From the NCBI GenBank assembly GCA_002197995.1, contig NGZR01000001.1, positions 9,858,001 through 9,922,000 of the forward strand: DNA of 64,000 nt. The letters are read 5' to 3'. This document shows, one piece after another, positions 47,668-57,448 of the stretch. The notes below the pieces were generated by a model. The model did no database searches. It was not told the DNA's origin and saw only the letters and a list, made by a program, of their open reading frames with translations. Within the stretch, counting starts at the first letter, position 1. Every line of letters begins with the position of its first letter. The stretch comes from Gaeumannomyces sp. JS-464 (taxonomy: Eukaryota; Ascomycota; Sordariomycetes; Magnaporthales; Magnaporthaceae). The position numbers and the translations under genes are program-made.

Positions 47668-49380
47668 ATGGACCTGACTACGTGGGCCCCAACGCTACAA
47701 CTGGAGGGCGACATTGTCCAGCTGGACGACTTGAAAATCTCTTTCCATCGTACTATCCGCATCCCTAGCTCTCGAAAGACATATCCGCTCCCTCCTTCTT
47801 TCGGGCTGTTTCCCCTCTCCAGGATCTCTTGGCATGCCGCCAAACTACCGGCTCCGGTGGCCCAGAAAGGCGGTCTATTCTTCCCTATGTACCGTAAGTT
47901 TTCTATACTTTTTGCTCTCTCAATTTCCCGCTCTTTTCAAACGCGTTATATATAATCACACCCGTCTCTCTCTCTGCTCTTGATCGCCATGATTATTTAC
48001 CGTTTCTATGGCTCTATGCACAAGAATCGGATCCACGCGGGACGGGGCTAACTCGCCTGCCAGAGCGGGAAGCGATGTGGATCGAATTCGCCTCTTGCTA
48101 CCGATACGCAGTCAAGATATTTGTGGATGGGATCAATGTTATCTCGGGCGAGCCCAAGGTCGAGACTCCGGAGACCACCGCCCGCCGCCACGCGGCTATG
48201 AGGAAGAAGACAGCATCCAAGACTACGTCGTCGTGCCCGCACAGGGCCGGCTGGGTAGTATGGCCACAAGCCCTGGCAAGGTCCGCCAGTTTGCAGCATG
48301 CCTGCGGGAATCGGCCTTTCCAACGAAGCCCAAGTGACTGGCGAGGAAAAGACTGGAGGTCTCGAATTTGAGATCACCCGTGTCGATAGGGTGGACAACC
48401 CCTGGGATGGACCCAAGCATATCCACATCGAGACCTTGGCCAGAAAGACTTTCACCCTCGATGTGGAGTGGTTCGACACGATCGACGACGTAAAAGCCAA
48501 AATCCAAGAGAAGGAGGGCATCGCAGCCGAGCAACAGAAATTAGTTCACGCCGGAGTGGAGTTGAGAGGTGAGGTGACGTCTTTCCTGCCTTGCAATTTG
48601 ACTGATAATTATCACCGTTGGGACCATGTATTGACGTGGTGTCAGGCACAGATGGTCAACACTGCCGGACTGGAATATAGATCCGGTAGGTTTTTCCACT
48701 TTTGATACACGAAGAGTCTTTGATAGGATACTAATCTGGTATGATTATGCTACCGTACGTACAGGAGTCAACTGTCTACCTCGTGCTGCGGCTCCCGGGG
48801 GGACATGAGGCCGCTGCCGGATCCCAATTTTACCCGAGACTGAGAACCAGAATACTGGACTCGCGCCCAGCCTCCAGCTCGAGAGGTCAAATGTCGTCTC
48901 CTTCGCGGTCCAGATCCTGAATACCGCACACTTCGAGTTCGCCACAGGCAAGAAGCCCCCTCCTACCGCAATCACTACCGGAACGTACGAGGTATGGGAC
49001 GTCCGTTTCCTCCCAGAGTATGAGGAGTCTACAGTCGTGCTCGGAGGCTTCGCCGAGGCGTGCGATTCCGGCCATCCTAGGGAACAAGGCAGCAAGCCGC
49101 GCCGCTCGGTCACCGCTGCGGAGATGTGGTACTGCGAGGTGTGCAACACCCGCAATGTGGACGCCTCAGCCGCCGCGAGCCCCGCGGCACTTGGAGGTGC
49201 GGAGTGGAGGGCTGCGGCGCGCTCAGCCGGCAGGAGCTCGACCAGTTCGGGCGCTGTAACGGCCCGCTGGCGAGCGACCCCTCGCCGCACGCTGACTTCT
49301 GGAACCCGGCCCCTGCTGGCGAGTTCCTGTTCGAGTGGGAGCTCGCCGAGCGCGTAAGGAAGGATATGGCCGACATCTAA
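47668..49380 (+). CDS. Fungal protein with internal divergent ubiquitin-like domain
   Basis: Exon 1 (47668-47893) encodes [20 protein letters not shown] and [10 protein letters not shown]. The intron (GTAAGT...GCCAG) joins it to [20 protein letters not shown] and [10 protein letters not shown], the conserved N-terminal domain of a fungus-specific family. Then, after missing-base frame changes near 48186 and 48298, come [28 protein letters not shown] and a ubiquitin-like domain: [49 protein letters not shown], intron, TLPDWNIDP (exon 3, 48646-48685), intron, [13 protein letters not shown] (exon 4 from 48765). The protein continues past the di-Gly with [20 protein letters not shown] and, after more frame changes, WYCEVCNT and a Cys-containing end at 49380. 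The domain lacks the equivalents of K48 and K63. Confidence 0.7.
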
Positions 49381-49540
49381 ATGGATTTCTTTTTCAGAGG
49401 ATGTCGCTGCAAAAAGTAGTGCATGGGGTTGGAAAGATGGGTTGAGCACCGCATTTTTTGTTCATGCAGATAGTATGCCGGAGCGTAAGGCTAAGGCAGC
49501 AGATGCCCTTTGCCGCGGGGTTGAATTTTATAGTTTTCAT

Positions 49541-49615
49541 GGCGACCCAGGCAGGGATCGAGCCTGGAATCTCTTGATTCGCAGTCGAGGGGTGCTTCAC
49601 ACACTTTTTAACAGC
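49541..49615 (-). ncRNA. second decayed tRNA-like sequence
   Basis: Minus strand: anticodon-arm-like CTCGACTGCGAATCAAGAG (one mismatch in the stem), then a T-arm-like CAGG-CTCGATC-CCTG (49566-49552) and an acceptor-like end GGGTCGCC. The matching 5' acceptor strand is not found. It resembles the sequence at 47376-47458 in order and spacing of parts. Confidence 0.3.
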
Positions 49616-49959
49616 CGCAATCGTAAAAGGAGCATCGTGGCTTTCCCTCCTGAGGCGCCGCCAGACAAGAGTATCCCCGAGAAGAAGAAAGTGGCTCTAC
49701 TGCCATGTCAGCTGGGCCTACCGCGATTGGGGCACAGGCATAATCGGTCTGATTCTCTGGCTGAAGTACCTGTGAAGGAGTTTGGAACCTGTTGTTAATT
49801 TCTCACGCCTAGATGAGGGGTGCCATCGCCACCACGGAACCGGTTTCCGCCAGAACCGCAGGAGCCCGCCTCGACGGCTCTCCCCAACGATCCCCAACCC
49901 TCTGGAGATCATGTTCGCGTCATGACTCGCTTGAAATTTTTGCAGCCGACAAAGACCGA

Positions 49960-50487
49960 GGCAAAAGACCGGTGTTAGCGGTGCTGTTTGGCGGTCCATC
50001 TGGCGAATCAAAGGCCAGGAGAGGACGGCAAAGGGGTATGTCATCCGAGATCATCTTTGTTCGATCAAAGGAGTCCCTCAAGAGAAGATGGAACCTTGCG
50101 GAGGTGTCCTCGGTAAGTTCCATTACAGGTGAGACGGTGGCTGCCAACCCACTTGGCCTATCGTGCCATTTTCCAGCTCTGTTTGCCATCGCCTCTCCTC
50201 TGCTCTCCCTGTGTCATATTATCTAGTGATGGATCTTGTGGACCTATCGCAAACACCTCCCGATCATTTCGCTCTTTGTCCGTGCTGCCCCTGTCAACAG
50301 CAGCGTGCAAATCTGCACCGACGCGTATGGGCGCCCTGCATCGCTTTACAAACTTCCTGCGCCGCTGAGCGTCTATTTGTTGGAGCAACAGCAAGACATG
50401 TCCATCACGGGTTCTAGGTCGCTCTGGCTAGGAGAAACGATTCCCGGCTTTCGTTTCCCCGTTACCGACACTCTGGGAGGCCTCTAA
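49960..50487 (+). CDS. Possible small gene of unknown function (spliced)
   Basis: Two coherent pieces are seen: 49970-50113, reading SGAVWRSIWRIKGQERTAKG and YVIRDHLCSIKGVPQEKMEP up to a GTAAGT donor; and about 50230-50487, reading WTYRKHLPIISLFVRAAPVN, SVQICTDAYGRPASLYKLP and SRSLWLGETIPGFRFP before the stop. I could not find an acceptor that joins them in phase, and no upstream start is clear. Residue composition and length without stops favour real coding DNA, but no family is recognised. It follows the ubiquitin-like gene on the same strand. Confidence 0.35.
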
Positions 50488-51097
50488 CAAGCTTGCTCTA
50501 TTTTAGAACCGCCTTCCGTTGATGATTTCAGAAACACCACAATTATGAACGACCCATCAGTAGGGGCTACTCTTGATTGATAAATTAATAGAAGCGGCTT
50601 TTCAACAAAAAAGAAGGAAAAAAAGAAGGGACAAAAAAAGAGGAAAAAGAGAAAAGTGCAAAAGAAGGAAGAGAGATTGGAAATTACAGTTGGACGGAGC
50701 AGTTCTTCAAAGCACGGAGTGGAGAGCGGGACAATCTTTGACTATTGAACTCTGGGTTTTGGTTGCAAACTCACGTTGGAGAGAAGGAAAATTTAAGCTA
50801 TGGCGGGGAACCAACGCCACTAAAGGCTAAACAGCTCAACTCATGGAACCCAAGCAGTTGCTCCGAGCTGGGGTACGTTTGGATGGCCGTTAGATCAGCA
50901 CACGTACCTCCGAAATGCACATCCTGAAGTCACATAACGACGAGACCCCAGCACACAATGGCACCAGCGTCGCATTTCCCGACCATAGCCAACAATATTA
51001 GCAATATCAGACGATCAACATCCCTCAATAATCCATCAACCCTGAGCTCTCTCTAACGAGAAACACCCACCCGACACCTCAGGGCCGCTGATTCATC
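50488..51097. other. spacer with polypurine tract
   Basis: A purine-only stretch (GAA/AAG-rich) spans about 50600-50690. Otherwise this is the probable promoter of the lectin-like gene. Confidence 0.5.
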
Positions 51098-52513
51098 ATG
51101 CGTGTCTGCCTGGCCTCGTGGTTCACAATATGGGCAGCCCTGGCGAACCTCGTGGCCGCAGGGCCCGTCTCTAGCCCCAACCTCACCAGCAGCCCCACCA
51201 CCGACCACCGAAATCTCGCTGAGCGGGCCGTCTGGGGGACAACAGCAGACGTCAACCCGACGGGCGGCGTCTGCCTCACGCAGTGGTACTCGCCGGGCGG
51301 CGCCAACAACGTCCGGAGCTACCACACGCGCAGCGACGGCAGCATCGTCGAGTCGCGCCTGCGCGACGACGGCTCCTGGGCCTCGGCGGCCGTCGTGCTC
51401 AAGGACCAGTGGGGCTGGAACAGGAACGCCAGCGACGTGCGCGCCTGGGCCGGCGGCTCGCTCGCGTGCGCGGGCGAGGCGGCCGGCGACGGGGCCGACG
51501 ACTTCCAGATCCGGCTGTTCTACCAGCGCGCCGGGGAGGGGGGCTGGTCAAGCTGCACTCCATCGTGTACAAGAGCGACGTCGGATGGTGTGTTGAATCT
51601 CCTCTCTAACAGCTTGGGACTGCGCGGGGGCAAGGAAGGAAGACAGAAAACTAACGCTGAAGCGCCGCAACAGGAGACCAGACGAAGCGTTCAACAAGCT
51701 CTTCGGGAAGCCCGCCTCGGCCGGCGCGGCCGTCAAGTGGGTGAACCCCAAGACCAAGGAGGTCGACTGGCGGCTCTACTACGCGCTCTACGACAGGCTC
51801 CAGTACGGCACGACGCGCGTGCGCGCCCGCGTCCACGAGGCTGTGCTACGCACGCGGGGCGCCAGCGACGAGGTCCTGAGCTGGCGGCCCGGCAGCGACG
51901 GCAAGCCCGTCGCCGAGCTGCTCGTGCGGCGGGGCCACGGCGCGTCCATGGGCGCCGCCGCCCTGCGCGGGGGCGGCAGATCTCGCTGGTCGCGTGGACG
52001 CTGCGGACGGACCCCGGCGGCGGCAGCAGCAGGCGCCCGGCCGCGGTCCAGGAGACGCGCTGGACGGCCGAGACGGGCCGGTGGACGTCGCGCGCGCAGA
52101 CGCTCGTCGGGTCCGGCTTCTCCGACGCCGGCGCCGTGGCCGTGGCGCCGTACCGCGAGCGCGCGAGCGGCAGGGACGTGCTGCTGACGGTGGTCAGGCA
52201 CCACGAGCCGTACGACGCCAAGGTCAACACGGCCGTGCAGCAGCTCGTGTCGGTCGGCGACATGTGGCTGGAGCTGATGATGCCGCCGCCGCGGTGGGTC
52301 GCCGAGGGCAGCGCCGGGTCGTCGGGCATGGCGGCCGCCGCGTGGCTGGGCGGCAAGTCGGGCAAGGAGCTGCAGATCACGCTTCACTTCGCCGCATGCG
52401 ATGGGTCCGACGACGCCGAGGATGGGAACCCGTGCGAATTTGCCATCAAGGAGGCGCAGAGGAACACGGAGAATGTGAATGGGTGGACCAAGGGCCCTCT
52501 GGTGTCGACCTAG
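51098..52513 (+). CDS. Secreted beta-propeller protein, similar to fungal fucose-type lectins
   Basis: The signal peptide is MRVCLASWFTIWAALANLVA. The body consists of repeated blades with Arg/Tyr/Trp patterns: NNVRSYHTRSDGSIVESRL, DDGSWASAAVVL, DFQIRLFYQRAGEG, VDWRLYYALYDRLQYG, ISLVAWTLRTDPGG, LQITLHFAACDG. This is the layout of AAL/AFL-like fucose-binding propellers, though the sugar-site residues cannot be confirmed by eye. Exon 1 is 51098-51587 and exon 2 is 51674-52513 (GTGTGT...AACAG). Two frame changes lie in G runs (51538-51543 and 51969-51973), each one missing G; corrected length 1332 nt (443 aa). It is convergent with the secreted oxidoreductase gene, with 106 nt between stops. Confidence 0.65.
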   Translation: MRVCLASWFTIWAALANLVAAGPVSSPNLTSSPTTDHRNLAERAVWGTTADVNPTGGVCLTQWYSPGGANNVRSYHTRSDGSIVESRLRDDGSWASAAVVLKDQWGWNRNASDVRAWAGGSLACAGEAAGDGADDFQIRLFYQRAGEGGWSSCTPSCTRATSDGVLNLLSNSLGLRGGKEGRQKTNAEAPQQETRRSVQQALREARLGRRGRQVGEPQDQGGRLAALLRALRQAPVRHDARARPRPRGCATHAGRQRRGPELAARQRRQARRRAARAAGPRRVHGRRRPARGRQISLVAWTLRTDPGGGSSRRPAAVQETRWTAETGRWTSRAQTLVGSGFSDAGAVAVAPYRERASGRDVLLTVVRHHEPYDAKVNTAVQQLVSVGDMWLELMMPPPRWVAEGSAGSSGMAAAAWLGGKSGKELQITLHFAACDGSDDAEDGNPCEFAIKEAQRNTENVNGWTKGPLVST

Positions 52514-52619
52514 GTCCTAGGAACGAAGGCATCAACCTGTTTATAGCGTCATTGAACAGTAAACCAATGTTATCCCGGCAGCTATCGCAAGCCTTTTTAG
52601 ATATACACGCAATGTTCGC

Positions 52620-54087
52620 TTATTCCCACGCACGCTCAGGCCTGAAGGCCTTGGGGAACCACTCCGGCGCACTCCCCTCGGTCATCATGTGGACGAGGGC
52701 CTCGGAGCTGCGCGAGGCCCAGGCCATGCCGTGGCCGTTCATGCAGACCGTAGCCCACAGGCCGTCCTCGCCGGGCACGCCGCCGACCAGGGGCAGGCCG
52801 TCCGGGGTGTCGCAGCAGATGCCGGTCCAGTGCGCCAGCACCTGGGTGGTCTCGCCCCAGTTCCTGTGGCCGTAGATGACGCGGCCGACCGCGGCCAGGT
52901 GCGAGGCGATGTCGGCGTTGACGACCGTGTCGTCCGTCAGGTTGAGCTCGCGCGACGGCGAAAACTTCTTGCCGCCCCGATCACGAGGTCGCCCTGGCCG
53001 CGCGTCCCAGGCGGCCGCACCGTAATATACTCGTTACCGCTGTGCAGGTCTGGGTACGACGCGCTGTGCTGAAACACGTCCTTGCCGGTCGCGTACGCCT
53101 CAGGGTGCACGGCAGTGGCCTGGTGCCTGTTCGGCGTGAGGAATTTTGTGCCCGCGAAGCCCGGGTGCAGCGCGCTGGTGAAGCCGTTGGTCGCGAGCAC
53201 CACCTTGTTGCCTTTAACCGCCCCCTGTCCGTCCGCACCTCCCACTTGGCCCCGTCGCCGGACGCCCCGTCTGCGATCTGGTTGAGGGCCAGGGCCGTCG
53301 TGTGCGTTTGCAGGTTCAAGCCCTTATCCAGGGCAAGCTCGAGCATGGCACAGACGGTAAGGTAAGGGTTGTGCATGCTACCGCGCGACGTGATGGCGCC
53401 CAAGATCTCAGGCCAGCCCCAGTGGTCCCTGGCCGCCTGGCCGGCAAAGACCTTGCGGGTGTTGTTTTGCGGCACGTCGCGGGGCCTGCGGCGCTCCAGG
53501 TCGTGCATGACGTCGACGACGGCGACGGCGCTCTCAAAAGCCTCCTTGGTCCAGTACAGGTCGGCGCTCTCGACCTCGGCGAAGCCGCTGGTGACGTTGT
53601 GGGCGCGGACGAAGTCGCGCAGCTCGGTCAACGCTCTCCTGCTCCAGGCGACCGATCTTCAGGGCCTCGTCCTCGCCGTATGCGGCGGTCCACTTTTTCA
53701 CCTGCTTCCAGTCGCCCGCCTTGACGTGCCCGCCGTTGCGGCCCGATGCGCCGGACGCGGCAGCGCGGGCCTCGAGCATCAGGATGAGAGGGACGGGTCG
53801 CGCGACAGCAGCTTGTAGGCGACGGTGGTGCCCGAGACGCCGGAGCCGATGATGACGTAGTCAAAGGTCTGGGAGGTCGGCAGGTCCGGGGTCGTGCGCA
53901 GGTCGGCGATGCGGTGCGGCGGCATCTGCCAGTAGGCGGTTGTGGGGTTGGGGTGAGGGCCGCCTGGGAGGAGGGGCTGCTGGTCGCCGGCCTGCCTGAC
54001 TGAAAGGCGCGGCTCGGAGGGAACAGCGCCTGACCAGGCCGTCGGCACAAGGGAGCCGACGGCGACGAGTGTTGTGAGCTGCCACAT
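52620..54087 (-). CDS. Secreted FAD-dependent oxidoreductase (DAO family)
   Basis: DAO-type flavoenzymes oxidise amines or amino acids at FAD. The ATG at 54087 gives a signal peptide, MWQLTTLVAVGSLVPTAWSG, then the Rossmann motif DYVIIGSGVSGTTVAYKLL. After one missing base near 53788 comes MLEARAAASGASGRNGGH, the DAO signature. The substrate domain has SADLYWTKEAFE and ITSRGSMHNPYLTVCAMLEL; NKVVLATNGFTSALHPGF is the second flavin motif; DGLPLVGGVPGEDGLWATVC and MNGHGMAWASRSSEALV close the FAD site. Four frame changes are needed (near 53788, 53630, 53215 and 52975); three have the missing-base sense. Single exon, about 489 aa. Substrate unknown. Confidence 0.8.
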
Positions 54088-55244
54088 TGTTCAGCCTTTG
54101 CGATCGTTGGGAGGGGAGAAGGGAGTCAGAAAGCCGCGGCTGAGGCCAGAAGGCCAAGGCTCCGAACAGGGACGTAGCAGGAGAGAGGCGCCGTTATGTA
54201 CCTGGCAGGGACGGCATCATCGCTGTTCTCCCCATCGGCGGGGGATCGGCGGCAGGTCGGGGCGGGGCCGGGAACTCTCCCCCGCCTGCCACTGATAAGA
54301 CTCCGACTCCAGAGGCACTCCCCGCCCCAGGCTCCGCTCTGGCTGCGACGGCGAGGTCGCTTTTTGCATGGTTCCAGGTAGCTGGGACCACTGTCGTGGG
54401 CCCATTCGGCCGCCAGCCCAGGCGTGCCCGGCTTGCTCGGCCTAAAAGTCCGCTAAAGGGCCGGGGCGTGCGGGACGGTTGTCGCGCGCCAATCGCCGGC
54501 TTCGGTACTGGATGCTTGCCAAACCAGGCAGGTCGTTTTGGTGCTAGGGTCTCTTGTCAAGTTGTTTTTAGGTTGTGTCAAACTGCAGGCGCTGGGACCA
54601 GGAGTCAGGCAGACGTGCCAGCTTTGAGACGGGATGGCAGGTGGCTCGAGCTCCGTCAACTGTCAATGCTTAGACGGCAGGCTCCAGCTGGTCCAGTCCA
54701 GCTCGTCGCAGCCTCTTGTAATCCTATGCTTTCTCCCAGACATCTAACATCGCCAACGACCTTGAGATCCCAGTGTGCTAATTCTGTTTCCGCAGCCCAC
54801 AAAGCGCCGTCCCATACTGGCTAGGCCCGCAGAGGCTCGCTGTCAGCGAGACCGATCCGTGTCAGGCCCACATTGGATCTTGACGCGACCCCAAGCGAGC
54901 CCGCGGCCTTGGGCGCGGCCACCCGCACCACACAGCAGCACAGCGAAGAGCTGAATGCGGTGCCACCAGCTCTCGTGCCACTTTTGAGGATATCTTGGCA
55001 GCAAGGATCTATCTCACGTCACGTGCTGTCGAGACGAATTGACGCACCATGGAGCATCGCATCTCGCCAGCCTCGGTTGCGACCGTGGAAAGGGGTCACG
55101 TCTGTCGACCGCAGCCACCAAGCAACGATCACGCCATTCAGTGACGTCGCTGGACCTTTCGCCCATCTGCTTTGACTCGGCTTGTCTGGGTAGCGTCACG
55201 ATTCATTTGCTTCTTGGCTGTCTTGCTCCGAGGCGCCACTCGGA
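54088..55244. other. divergent promoter region
   Basis: About 1.15 kb between the oxidoreductase and GT90 genes. One CACGTG (55019-55024) lies 220 nt upstream of the GT90 start. No gene is seen. Confidence 0.4.
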
Positions 55245-57189
55245 ATGTCGCTCATCATCACGTCGTTCCGCCGCCTCAAGACACTGCGCAGGCGACATGT
55301 CGTCCTTGCAATATTTCTCCTCGCCCTCTTTACCATCCACTTTGTGGATTTCAGGGAGCTGAGCGAGGAGTGGCCATTCCACCTGGCGAGACCCTACTTC
55401 TACACGGAGCCGATGCCTACACAAGAGCCTGCTGGGCAATGGAACGACCACCCGGTCGTGTTTCTCCATAAAGAAGCCCTGGACAAATTTGCCGCCCTAA
55501 CGGCCCGGCAGTCCCAGACCCCAGACGCCGCCGAGGCCGAGTACACGCGCCGGTACGGCAGGACGCCGCCACCGGGGTTCGCCCGCTGGGTTGAACACGC
55601 CCTGGCCAAGGGCTCGCCGATCATCGACGATTTTGACGTCCTGACTCGGCCCGTCCACCGGTTCGCCCATCTTTCTGCGGCAGAGATCAAGCAGAGGGTG
55701 CGCAGGGCCGATAAAGGGAACGCAAAGTTCGACAGGATCAAACTGTGCAAGTTTGGGGGCGAGCGCGGAAGAAGGCAGTTTGGCGAGGGCTGCAAGAAAT
55801 GGGCTGAACCCCTAACGAGGCTTCTCGGAGACGCCTGGGATCTGGCTCCCGATGTGGAGTTTCTGGTCAATTTCCTGGACGAGCCGTCGGTTCTGGTGAC
55901 AGACAACATCCCGCCGAGGGACTCGGACCCGGCCTGGACGATGTTGTCCAATCACTCCATTGCGAGCACAGTGGAAAAGGCTTGCAGCTTAAGGAGATCC
56001 CTCAGCCCGTCGATATCCCTACCAAGCCCTTCATCCTCCGTCACGAGCACGCCGTCGCCATCAAGCATGTCCTCACCCTCACCGACCTCATCATCGCTGT
56101 CCGCGAGCCAATCATCGCCATCGTTGAATAATACTTCACATTTTTCGAACACAACAGCGCCTTTCTTAAACACTACATCATCTTTCTCGAATAGCTCTTC
56201 GCCTTTACAAAGGCGGGAGCCGTCTGCTGAAACATACAACGACTATCACATGCCATTTGTCCGCGACCCCTCCGGCGAAAAGGATCTCTGTCGCCACGCA
56301 GAGTACTTGGACATGCACGGCTTCGTCATGTGTCCGGCAACCCTGCGGCAAATGTCCACCCTCACTCCTGTTCTCTCACAAGCCGCCCCAGACCCCTTTT
56401 CAGACATCATCCTCCCGGCGACACATTACAGCATGCCATGGAACCTTTACAAACCGCGGCAAGACAGGACCTGGGAGGCCAAAAAGAACCAGGTTTATTG
56501 GGCAGGCTCCAACACAGGCGGCCGCTGGACCCTCGAGACGTGGGCCCGCGGCCTCCGTCAGCGTCTGGTCTCCCTCGCCCAGGGCAAGGAGAAGCGCAAG
56601 TACATGCACCTGGGCCACTCCCCCTTCGCGTCCGCAGCCGGGATGCCCCGACCCCTGCACCCGTACATGGTCTCGTCGACCGCGCCCGAGCACCTCTCCC
56701 GCTTCGACGTGTCCATGACGCGCATCCTCGCCGACGCGTGCGCGTCCCCGGCCGCGTGCGAGGCGCAGCGCGGCTTCTTCGGCGGCCTGCTGCCGTCGGG
56801 CGGGCCCGAGAGGATGCACGCCAAGTCGCGCCCGATGCGGTACCGCCCTGCAGCTGGACGTGGACGGCAACAGCTACAGCGGGCGTTTCTACCGGATGCT
56901 CGCGTCGCGCAGCTGCCCACTCAAGGCGACCATCTTCCGCGAGTGGCACGACGACAGGCTGGTCCCCTGGGTCCACTACGTGCCCGTGTCGCAGTCGCTC
57001 GAGGAGCTGCCGGAGCTGGCCCGGTTCCTGGCCGGGACGGGGCGGGGGAACGAGGTCGCCAGGGCGATCGCCGAGGCGGGGAGGGAGTGGTACGACAGGG
57101 CGATTGCGCCTGTGCACCAGGGGTTGTATCTGTACAGGCTTATGCTGGAGTTGGCCTGGCTCATGGACGAGTCGCGACCGGTAACATAG
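55245..57189 (+). CDS. GT90 family glycosyltransferase (CAP10-like), type II membrane protein
   Basis: Members include Cryptococcus Cap10 and Cxt1-type xylosyltransferases acting in the Golgi. A short basic tail is followed by the signal anchor VVLAIFLLALFTIHFVDF (about residues 19-36). Catalytic-region motifs: FLVNFLDEPSVLVTDN, NQVYWAGSNTGGRWT, MHLGHSPFASAAG, LDVDGNSYSGRFYRML and KATIFREWHDDRLVPWVHYV. Between the first and second blocks lies an unusual insert of about 85 residues (about 245-330) rich in Ser, Pro and N-glycosylation sequons. One frame change near 56846 (sense of one extra or two missing bases) precedes LQLDVDGNSYSG. Single exon. Donor sugar and acceptor cannot be inferred. 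Confidence 0.85.
55990..56215 (+). repeat. Ser/Asn low-complexity coding insert with FxNTT units
   Basis: Encodes SPSxS runs followed by HFSNTTAPFLNTTSSFSNSS inside the GT90 gene. The units resemble those in the secreted protein at 27461-29214. Confidence 0.7.
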
Positions 57190-57448
57190 CGCCTCTGCTG
57201 GTTTAAGCGTTTGCAACAAGCATAATCATTAGATGTAAAGGCTGGGACTTGGGTGTGAATACGTCATACAAAGCATACAGACTGGGGGACGAGGGTCCTT
57301 CTTGGCTCAATAATGATATTCACGCTGCCTAGGTACCTACCTTCCCGCAGAAAACAGGCGGTTTGTAGCGATCCCTAGGACCAGGCACTTAGGGAAACTT
57401 ACCTAGACAGGCGGCGGTTGAGCCGGTGCTTTACTTGGAATCACATCA

